Shown piece after piece: positions 55,190 to 64,000 of a stretch of 64,000 nt of DNA (positions within the stretch are counted from its first letter, which is position 1; every line of letters starts with the position of its first letter). Both the position numbers and the translations under genes were made by a program. The stretch comes from Undaria pinnatifida (taxonomy: Eukaryota; Sar; Phaeophyceae; Laminariales; Alariaceae): contig JABAKD010000005.1 in NCBI GenBank assembly GCA_012845835.1, positions 5,956,655 to 6,020,654 on the forward strand. Reading direction: 5' to 3'. The notes under the pieces were generated by a model that saw nothing but the letters and a program-made list of their open reading frames with translations, searched no databases and was not told the DNA's origin.

Positions 55190-55325
55190 CATTGGGTCTT
55201 GCCGACCGACTAGAACGTTTGGCTGGAAGAATCCGGTCGGTGTATTGAGAACACAAATTTCTTGGCGTGCCTCAACCGTTCGCACAGCGAACTTCAATTC
55301 CATTATCTCTCTCGGTTGAACGGAT
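55190..55325 (-). CDS. Fused exon created by a deletion (copy 2)
   Basis: PESVQPREIMELKFAVRTVE runs directly into ARQEICVLNTPTGFFQPNVL and VGRQDP in one open frame. The intron present in copy 1 is absent. Confidence 0.5.
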
Positions 55326-55728
55326 TCCGGCACTGATCTGTCTTACGCCATCCTTGCACGTCTGGCCAGCGGTAAACCCCCACGTCACACACATCCGATT
55401 ACATATACACGGTATAATATCAGTGGCATAGGTTGGACAGGTCCTGAACCAGGTACCGGGTTTGGATAGCGCCCCCCGTGCGTGTGAAAATTGTGTCGCA
55501 TGCGGGAGTCACGTTCAAGCGGTACTTCTCGCTAGTTTTGACCGTGAATTTTTGAAAGCAACCCGCTTTGCCTTTGGACTCATGTCGCTGCAGCAACACA
55601 CGAAGAGACCTTCGCCAGCCCGCCGTTCTTTCCAAACTGCGACAAAACCGAATCGATGTGAAGTTCACCGGTGCAGCTGTACGCGATCTCCGACTTCAAT
55701 TGACGAACGCCGTCATAGCGCGCCTTAC

Positions 55729-55833
55729 CTCCTCCATGGCTTGCGCCATAGCTTGTTCTCGTGCCGTCGGTACCTGTTCGTCGACGTCCATCGGAGACGG
55801 CCCCCACGACGCCCCAACGGCGGAACTGTGAGC
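55729..55833 (-). CDS. Exon with PMDVDEQVPTAREQ (copy 2)
   Basis: Same length, splice sites and residues as copy 1 (22822-22926). Confidence 0.6.
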
Positions 55834-56739
55834 CTGAAAAGCGCGGAAAAGAGGAGAACAATACGACCGTCGGGGGCAAACGGCGTGTGATGGCAGCACC
55901 GTTAACACTAGTGTATGGCACAACGTTATAACCAGATAGATAGATCTGGATAAATCACGTGCCGACGAGTAGCGCAAGACGTTGTCTTCATGATCTTAAG
56001 TGGATAACATTCTCACCCGCTGCCGTGTGTTGGTTGTTGCCGCAGAGTGGGTAGACCCGGCCAAAGGAGATACACAGTACGGGAAGCAAACACGAATATA
56101 TGGGGCAACAGTAGTGAACCAACACAACGGGAATTAAGTGCAAGGTATGATGTGCTGCGGTAGGCTGTGCTCACAAACCTCCTGCGTGAATAGTTGTCCA
56201 TCCTGGACTTTTTCTGCTAACAGGCTCTCCATCGAATTGACGACCAAGGGTTTGATCGGCCAGTGCGTGGGATTAAAATGTGATTAAGAGGTACCAGTTA
56301 GACCACAGCTAGCGTTGTGCAAATGTTTCTGCTTTCTTCGTGAGGTCTGGGCGTGTGCGATATTATCGATTATCGCGGGGGAAAAGAGTTAAGAAGAAAC
56401 GCGGCATAACCGCCGTAATGATCAAAATCTCGCGTGAGATACAGTACGGTAGTTACAGTGTCGAATACTCAAGGCGGGCAGGAAGATGGAACGTACTCGG
56501 AGCTACAAGGATATGTTTGCGGATCGTAACGCAAGCTGCTGGTTTCCCCCCCCCGTTCACCTCAGTATCTACTCTGGCTCGTCACGGACGGCGACATGAA
56601 ACCATATAAGCAAACAATGGGGAAGGCGAGACCTTCAGGAGGACAAGGGATTATCACTTGGTCGCCCAAAAGGGGCAACAGTTGAATGTCGTGGTTGGGA
56701 TGGTTCATCAATAGGATGGCGGGAGTGGCGATTGCTCAC

Positions 56740-56763
56740 CTGCTGTTGCTGCTGCTGTCGCCA

Positions 56764-56811
<48 letters not shown>

Positions 56812-56818
56812 TTGCTGC

Positions 56819-56898
<80 letters not shown>

Positions 56899-56970
56899 TT
56901 GCGGCTGTTGCTGCTGTTGCGGTTGTTGCTGGGGCTGAGATCCGCTCCCGGGGAAATAGCGGCTGGACAG
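56740..56970 (-). CDS. PolyQ exon (copy 2, 77 codons)
   Basis: Acceptor GATCGTTTTAGCAG, donor CAG|GTGAGC. Four codons longer than copy 1, all in the Q tract. Confidence 0.55.
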
Positions 56971-57616
56971 CTGCTAAAACGATCAAAAAGTCGTCGACAG
57001 CATAACCACGCACAAAATGCTCGTCACATGTACACGTCGGGTACATAATGGCGGCGGGGATTCAGGTATCAAAGATGGGGTGGGTGTTGCTACTGTAGGG
57101 GAGGACGACAGTACGGTAAACACAAGGGGTTATTCCTTGGAATTAGTTTGATATTCATTTTCTTACTGCGCTAGGGCTGCACACCGGTTTGGGGACGATT
57201 CGCTCGAAGGTAGACTGCAATTGCAGTACCGTGGATACTTCGTGTGTAATCTGTTTGTGTGCAGGGCGGCAGTAATAAGCGGGTTGCGGTCGACGCCGAA
57301 ACATGTGTAACCAATGCAAGAATGTCCAAAACGCACGAAACCGTACCTGAGCCGCGTGCTGCATCTGTGAATGGGTGAACCCCCCCGTTCTCGATGTCGG
57401 CGGTACCACCTTAGCGGTTCGGGCATATGCAGTGACGGCAAAGTATAGAACAAAAGCATAGTCAGTTGTGCTCAAGGCACCTGCCTGGATCTCGATCATA
57501 GTGGCATTTTCCCAGAGCATAGTCGTGCAGAAGCATCATCATAGAAGTCCCCTGACAGCTGAATCCTGGCCAAATGTGTTGCGACCGTGCTTACGATTAA
57601 CCACCACATTGCTTAC

Positions 57617-57774
57617 CTGTTTGTTGGTACTGCTGCTGCTTCTGCTTCTGGGGAAGCTGTGGCCGCGGCGGTGGTGCAGCCGCAGCCGTTACTGCTGGCG
57701 CCCCGGCCCCACCAACAGCTGGAGCCCGTCTCCGTTTCAGGGGCTCGTCGCTTGATGGACGTGAGGAGGGCCAC
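57617..57774 (-). CDS. KRRR exon (copy 2), frame changed
   Basis: Donor ACAG|GTAAGC. Four extra bases before the donor compared with copy 1. Confidence 0.35.
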
Positions 57775-57794
57775 CTGCAATATCTGCTTTTTTA

Positions 57795-58995
57795 CTGGAA
57801 GCTCGTGAAAGCTCCATGGAAGCTTCCATCGCTTCTATGGAAGCTTCCACGGCTTCCACGTGAGCTTCCATCGCTTTCATGGAAGCTTCCACTGCTTCCA
57901 CGGAAGTTTCCAGCGCTTCCATGGAAGCTTTCATGGATATGGTGGAAGCTTTCATAGAAGCGTGAAAGCTTCCATGGCAGCTTTCACACTTCCATGCCAT
58001 GGAAGCTTCCGTGAAAGCTTCCGTGGAAGCTTCCGTGGAAGCTTCCGTGGAAGTACCTTCCACGGAAATTTTTCGTAGAAGCTTCCAGGGAATTTTCTTC
58101 CACGGAATCTTCCACAAAATTTACTTTAACGGTAACTTTCACGGACGCTTTCGTGGAATTTATTTGCTTTCACGGAAGCTTTCGCGGAAGTAAATTGGCT
58201 TTTATCGAAGCTTCCGTGTAGGTAAATTTGCTTCCACGGAAGCTTCCGTGAAAGATTTCACGGAAGCGTTTGTGGAAGCTTTCACGGAAGCTTTCGTGGA
58301 AGAAGTCCAGCTTCCACGGAATATTGCACGGAAGCTTTCCCTGACGCAAGCTTGCTTTAACCGAAGCTTTCAAACTGGAGTAAATTTGCTTCCGCGATAG
58401 CTTTCACGGAAGCTCTCACGGAAGCTTTCACGGAAGCTTTCTTGGAAGTAAATTACTTTCACCAAAGCTTTCGCGGAAGTAAATTTGCTCCCAAGGAAGT
58501 TTTCACGAAACCTTTAACGGAACCTAACCCTAACCCTAACCCTAACCCTAACCCCTAAACGTTCGTGGAATCTTTCGTGGAAGCCACTTCCATGGAAGCT
58601 TTCGTGGAAGTTACCTCCATGGAAGCTTTCGTGGAAGCTTCCGTGGAATCTTTCGTGGATGTTACCTCCATGGAAGCTTCCGTGGAATCTTTCGTTGAAG
58701 CTACTTCCATGGGAGCTTTCGTGGAAGCTTCCGTGGAAGCTTTCGTGGAAGCTACTTCCGCGGAAGCTTTCGCGAAAGTTTCCGTGGAAGCTTGCGGGGT
58801 TTGTTTCGCGTAGAAGCTTTCATTCCATAGCTTCTATAGAAGCTTTCATGGAAGCTTTCATGAAAGCTTCCATGCAAGCTTCCACCGCTTCCATGGAAGC
58901 TTCTGGTTTTGTTTTGCGTGGAAGCTTCCATATATGGAAGCTTCCACAGCTTTTATAGAAGCTATCGTGGAAGCTTTCTTGAGCTTCCACGCAAA
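57795..58995. repeat. GGAAGCTT-rich hairpin satellite (copy 2)
   Basis: Same architecture as 24885-26375 but about 290 bases shorter. The segment between the two telomeric islands of copy 1 is missing. Confidence 0.9.
58521..58559. repeat. Interstitial telomeric repeat (CCCTAA), copy 2
   Basis: Five or six perfect CCCTAA units, cleaner than either island in copy 1. Confidence 0.9.
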
Positions 58996-59283
58996 AAGGA
59001 AGTAGTGCAGGAGACCGCGTGAGGAATGTCCATCGGATGTTGCCTGCGGAGTCGCCCCGATTATCAAGGCAGCGGGGATCAAAGGTAGGCAAACTAATCG
59101 GGTGGCCGGATTTACAATCCGGGAGCTCGGTCGCGCTTGCTCTTGCGTCGGGTATATTCCATACGAAAGCTCACAGTACTAGAATACGGACACCTGCCTA
59201 GCAGAATCAGAATCATACAAACGTGTTCAACAGCCGTGCGCGCAGGCATTCATCATTTTACCCGCAATTATCACATATTACAC

Positions 59284-59565
59284 CTGCGTCAACATCTGCT
59301 GGTGTTGCTGTTGCTGCAGCGGTTGCTGTTGTTGCTGCTGCGGTTGCTGTTGTTGCTGCCGTTGCTGTTGGTGCTGAGATTGTTGTTGCTGCTGTTGGCG
59401 CTGCTGCTGTTGTTGCTGTTGCATCTGCCGAAGCCGTTGTCGCTGCTGCTGCTGCTGGGATCCGGGAACTGATGGGATATTCATCCCTTGGTTCGCCGCC
59501 TGAGATGCCGTTGCTCCGGTACCCGGCGCCACATTGCGGTTGTCGCTCGCTCTCCTCTTACCCAT
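59284..59565 (-). CDS. First coding exon, MGKRR and Q-rich (copy 2, 94 codons)
   Basis: Same start and donor as copy 1. Seven extra codons in the Q/P tract. Confidence 0.5.
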
Positions 59566-60508
59566 TGCGACTATGCAAACCCTGCGTGTCGGGTGGATTA
59601 TGGTTTCGCCGTTGGTGACGGTTCGAGCGGGGAGAAGGGGGGAGGGGGGAGGGGGGCGGGGCATCTCTGTAACGAAACGGAGCATGGGTGGAGATGGTCA
59701 ATGTACGCAATACCAGTACCAGGTGAGTGTTTGACATGTCGATCACGGATTCGTTGCATCAACAGTAAAACGATCGACAAGCGGGAGAGAATCAGATTCT
59801 TTACCACCCGAGCCCATATTTGGAGTTTACATGCATACTCTATGCAGCCCTAGGTGCCCTTATGCATCTGAAGCGCGCTTAGTCCTTGTATCGAAACAAT
59901 TCTTCTTTATATTCGCGGCAAGCTTACGTTTTGGAAATGCGCGGCATATATACTCGCTGCGATGACAGTGATGGGCTTCTGCTAGCAAGGCGTGCTGTAC
60001 AGCAGGTTTCGCCAGCCAGCTTCCTCGAGCAAAACAATTGTGGGGGGTATGCTGATGGTAAACCAATCCAAGCATACCAGTAATATCCGCCTCTTTATCG
60101 AAGACGGCCAATAGGCACCATATGTAATTATTGAAGCCCATACACTATACAAGGTATTTTTAGGGTCTGTAGTTTCAGTCCCGGGAAAACAAATGGATCT
60201 CTTCTTGTGGACACTGTCGAGTGGAGAGCACATGCAAATGTGTTGATATATGATGAGCGCGCGCCCAGCATGGTTCGATGTGAGTCAACGACCAGGAGAT
60301 AAAGGGCTGAGTACAGCATGCAAAACCTCTCGGACGAAGTCATCGCCGAAACGACGAACCAAAGTGCGATGACAAGGCGCATGAACGCATGCTCCTTGCA
60401 CTACTGCCAGTGATCGACAATTGTCGCAGGCGCACCGCGAGAAGTTAATGTGCGTGAGACCGGCGCGCTTTCAACGGTACGCTTTCAAGCAAGTATAGGA
60501 AGCGCTAC

Positions 60509-60618
60509 CTGCTGAATCAAATCCGCTCTCGTGATATAGCCAACAGCCACTGAATTGCTCGGGCCATAGACTATGCCTGACACCGGATACGTTCCAGACT
60601 TAACCGGAAACCGCAAGA
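60509..60618 (-). CDS. Possible CBS-like exon (copy 2)
   Basis: 110 nt as in copy 1. Splice sites conserved. Confidence 0.28.
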
Positions 60619-61246
60619 CTGCCAACCAGTGCCGGTACAGTATGACCCCACAAGACTCGAACGATGGCGGCATCTACAGGGGATTTCGGCATCGCTTTCC
60701 AGCCCAAGTCGCCCGCGTCGAGGAGATGGGCCCAGATACCAGATGAAGGCAGTCACTCAGTCAGCCCTTTTTTTGGCCAGCGATACACCCGTCGGTACTC
60801 TGCCCTTCTCCGAATCTTTGGCGGTCGATTGCTAGTGGTAACCTCGTGGTGTAACTACTACTCTGATACCTGATACCAGTATGTAGTAAGCAAAGTCTAT
60901 TTCGTGATGCGTTCGAGCTCAGAAAGTGATTGTTTCTTGCCAAAAGTGCAAGAGGGCGCGTTGGCGAAGTTCGGCGCAAACCAACGAGAAGTGGCAATGC
61001 TGAACCCTTTGCGCAAAACAAATGAAGGTATGTAGTGGGAGGGGAGAAGGGTTAGCACCCACCTGTGACCACTGCTTGTCCCGAAAGTCGCTGAGGGTGA
61101 AACTTCCTACGAATGGAACTGGAAAGTAAGCGCGATGACAGAAAGCTTAGCAAAAAATGTGGGTACAACAGCACAGCATATTAGTACTGCTAGTACAGAG
61201 TTACCTGGTACTGTTTTTGTCAGGCAGTTTGTTGCCCGTTCACGTA

Positions 61247-61492
61247 CTATTACGGAGATCCACTGTTGACAGGGGTAAATGCTTATGGGGTCAGAGCTCT
61301 GTCAATTCTTCCTCTAAACCCGTAAACGATAGCTTTGATTGTTTGCATAGACCTTACGGTCACGGCGCAAAAAAATAAAATAAACAATATCATGTTCTCG
61401 CCGAGATATTGCGAAATTATGGGAAATTTCCGGTGAATTTTTCGCAACATGATGAGGCATTTACCCCTGTTAACAATGGATCTCCGTAATAG
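61247..61492. mobile_element. MITE with 36-bp TIRs (copy 2)
   Basis: Same 246-bp element and position as copy 1. The right-hand TA duplication has mutated to TG. Confidence 0.85.
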
Positions 61493-61845
61493 TGGTTCAC
61501 TACGACAAAGAGAATAGCACCATTTACTGGCTGTTGTGTCGAAAAATTGATGCTTCGTTCTTGCTGCAGCAGTATTACTCTTAGTGAATACCTTAGCAGC
61601 AGTCGGCCGCATCGTGAGCCTTCCCGTCACTCTCTTTTCTTTCGAGATCTGTCGCGTGTGGCGCCCCCCCTCGTGGCGCAAGCGACCACCCCAATGCATG
61701 TATCCTTCATGCCTTTGTCTACTGCTGTGTACCATGTTACACAAAAGATACAGATCAAGGACCCAAATAATAGCGTAAATTAATTGGAGGTGCATTTCGT
61801 TGCTGTGGCCTTGAGTCCATGGGCTGCTCTTTATGCTTTCCGTTG

Positions 61846-61871
61846 TATCATACGAAGTACTTCGTATGATA
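61846..61871. other. 26-bp perfect palindrome (copy 2)
   Basis: Identical to 29214-29239. Confidence 0.8.
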
Positions 61872-62532
61872 TCAGTCTCGCTTCGAAGCAATAGCCTAAA
61901 CACATAGACTATGTGTACGAGCGAGCTTGTAATCGTAGAGCAATACAATCAGTGGTCAAATCCGACCAGAGTATAGTCTAGCGATAAAAGGATACGCCAG
62001 CACGAGGGACAACTTTGCGGTTCGAGATCGAGGTATAGTTAGTAATGCTAGGGTATGGGGTACGGCAGGACCCCTGCACCTTCCACCGATAACCACGAAC
62101 ACTGCTGCTGTAGCATACCTGGTGTGAAGTTGATAGGGAAACATCAACAACAAGAGCGTTTCGCAAGGAAAACGCGCTATCACAGAGCAGGCTTGAAGCG
62201 CTGCAACCTTCGGGATGGCGATATTGGTATCATAGTAGATTGCTGTTGTGCACGAGTACATACCAGAGGCAGGAGCAGTGCCCCTTGGAACGGTAGCCTT
62301 GCGGGTGGTGCTGCTCGTCTAGCCGAGCGAAGCAAAGATTTGCCCGTGCAACATCACACAATGACTTTTTCCTGCCGAGAAAGAACGCTACCCGTCGCAC
62401 TGTATATATCATACTTCAAGTAAGTATCCCAACCGCACGTTTTACGTCTCTGTTCCTGTGGCACATCCGTATACGAGGTACATTCCCCAAGGCCGTGCGT
62501 TCATGCTCCTGGGGACGAGGCAAGCGTTTCCG

Positions 62533-62999
62533 TGGCAACGAGCAACGAGCACGAGCACTTTGCAATCGGGAGCATCTCGCCCTCGCAGTTGTTCGCAAGT
62601 GATTTGCTCTTTAAGCTGGAGGCTCCCCCCTCCTAGGAACTAGCGGGGTCCACCTCTCAACACCGTGCGGTGGGCAATCCTTATTATACCGGATTTACTA
62701 TGCTACACGCCTACCCGCCAGAACCTGCTGTGAGAGAATCCACGGGCGCAAAGTCAACCTTTCCAACGCCCAATGAGCATGGACCGAGGCAGCCAAACCT
62801 GAAAGAAGGATGTCCGACGCGGACGTAGAAGGTTACAGAGCTCGCAGATGAAGAGAGGTGGTGACGGTGGTGAAGGGCCAAGCGTTGAAGTCGGGGCAGG
62901 TCCGAATTCAAAGCTCTGTCGTTGCGTGCTCGTGAAAAAAGAGCGAAAAAAAAAGATCTTGCTGGCTTTTGTACATCGCTGGAAGGCGGCATTGTAATG
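62533..62999. other. Block identical between R1 copies (copy 2)
   Basis: Counterpart of 29896-30362; no difference seen. Confidence 0.5.
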
Positions 63000-64000
63000 G
63001 GGTTTTTTTCAAAAGTACTTCCTAGAAGCACGAACGACAGAGTTCAGCCAGCTGTCAGCTGTCACACCTCAATAAGCTCTGAGCTGTTGTGTCACGTTTC
63101 AAGAACTCCAGGGCTTCCCAGAAGGCACTCTCGTGGGGTCCCTGCAACTAGACGTGAGTCGCAGAGCGCTTGGTAGATTGAATCGGGTTGTCATCACACC
63201 GTTCGATAGAACCGACGCTCGTTTAGTGGTAATCGTACCACAGCAGCTGACCATACTAGAGGTATCATAGCGAGCGTTGGACGAGTACAGATATGCTTGC
63301 TGCTCCCCACATACAACCCACCGCCTGTAACCACGAGTGGGTACCGCTTTAGACTAACGCAGGTACGGTTCGTGTGCAAGCTCCTTTCAGTGCGTTCGCA
63401 ATGGGAACAGATCAATATGATATAGCATGATATGCCCCGGCGCTCCTTTCGGCGAGGTGCTGCGAGCAAGAAACAAGTAGCGCACCCTTAGACTACTCGT
63501 ACAGCGGCATCAATTTTTTATCGAACACAGAAGGACATTATCATGCATTATCATGAGGCACAGATCTCGGACAGGTCATGATCTACTACACTAACTGTAG
63601 ATCTTCTACAGCAGTAGTAGATGATCCTGTATCTTCCGTAATGATATCGTATGCTGTGCAGGATGTGTATATGGAGTACGGATCCAACCCAGAAAAAAAC
63701 ATATGCTAGATCATGCCGATCGTACGGCCCCCACCCGGTGACATGAACTACTGCTGTAGAACATATAATACACATGTAGACTACAAGTAAATCTTCCTTT
63801 CCTTGGCATATCTACAGCAGTACAGGCATTGTAGATCATCAAGCGGGAAGTAGTGATCTGTCCATTGTACATCTCTGCCTGGCATATTAATTTTCTGCTG
63901 TTGCAACAACTGGTATGATACACGTTTTTCGCGCAAAAAACAAGCGAGCATAACGTCCAATTTACGAAGTATGACACCTGGTACGATGCATGATCGCGTA

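Larger units (their letters stand above)
54226..59565 (-). pseudogene. Second copy of the unknown multi-exon gene, probably damaged
   Basis: Exons parallel copy 1: 59565-59284 (94 codons), 57774-57617, 57551-57481, 56970-56740 (polyQ, 77 codons), end at 56179, 55833-55729, about 55693-55590, a fused exon near 55325-55190, 55034-54940 and 54316-54226. Damage: exon 57617-57774 is 4 bases longer than its counterpart (158 against 154), a frame change if boundaries are right. A deletion removes most of the PESVQ exon and the following intron, fusing that exon in frame to the TPTGFFQPNVL exon. Splice sites and the last two exons are intact. Functional status is uncertain, but it looks less intact than copy 1. 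Confidence 0.5.
53094..64000. repeat. Segmental duplication block R1 (copy 2, R1'), runs off the window
   Basis: Colinear with 19971-31369. Main differences: a 190-bp deletion (junction near 55291), longer CAG tracts, a shorter satellite (57795-58995) with one telomeric island, and a deletion of about 12 bases near 61160. Confidence 0.92.

Overview
This is eukaryotic nuclear DNA, roughly half G+C, dominated by transposons and repeats. GT-AG introns, polyglutamine exons, interstitial CCCTAA (TTAGGG-type) telomeric repeats, tRNA-derived repeat signals and Ty1/copia retrotransposons rule out a prokaryotic operon layout. A stramenopile alga (for example a brown alga) would fit the copia gag style and the TTAGGG telomere type. 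That is an inference, and no gene here fixes the taxon.

The main structure is a tandem segmental duplication. Block R2 (14111-19971) followed by block R1 (19971 to at least 31369) recurs as R2' (42636-52872) and R1' (about 53094 to the window end). An older partial R1 copy (R1'') occupies 1-3067. The apparent period from R2 to R2' is about 28.5 kb. R1 and R1' differ by about 1-2 percent over most of their length. R2/R2' and the first 1.2 kb of R1/R1' are more diverged. The two blocks are separated by non-duplicated stretches at 9476-14110 and 31370-42635.

R1 carries what looks like one multi-exon minus-strand gene of unknown function (exons between 26923 and 21124). Its N-terminal part is basic and Q-rich, it has a second polyQ exon, and the C-terminal exons are W/F-rich. 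The best evidence is the R1'' copy, which is strongly diverged yet keeps an exon of exactly the same length (95 nt), the same intron phase, the same last exon and another exon with the same splice sites. R1' carries a second, apparently damaged copy with a 190-bp deletion and a 4-bp insertion. The first large intron holds a GGAAGCTT-rich satellite with embedded telomeric repeats.

Mobile elements: a nearly full-length but dead copia element with LTRs inserted in the R1'' gene (3068-9475, minus); a gag-protease fragment of another copia (about 12320-13966, plus); a dead copia with very short LTRs inserted in R2' (44952-49306, plus); a non-autonomous DNA transposon with about 55-bp terminal inverted repeats and a TTA duplication (31649-32413); a 246-bp TA-flanked MITE present in both R1 copies; and a tandem tRNA-like, SINE-like repeat (9476-9860). 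Region 31370-42635 is rich in minisatellites (GACCC, CCCTA, a GGTACC-containing unit of about 41 bp) and has one possible kinase-like remnant. Most remaining open frames are by-products of low-complexity DNA.
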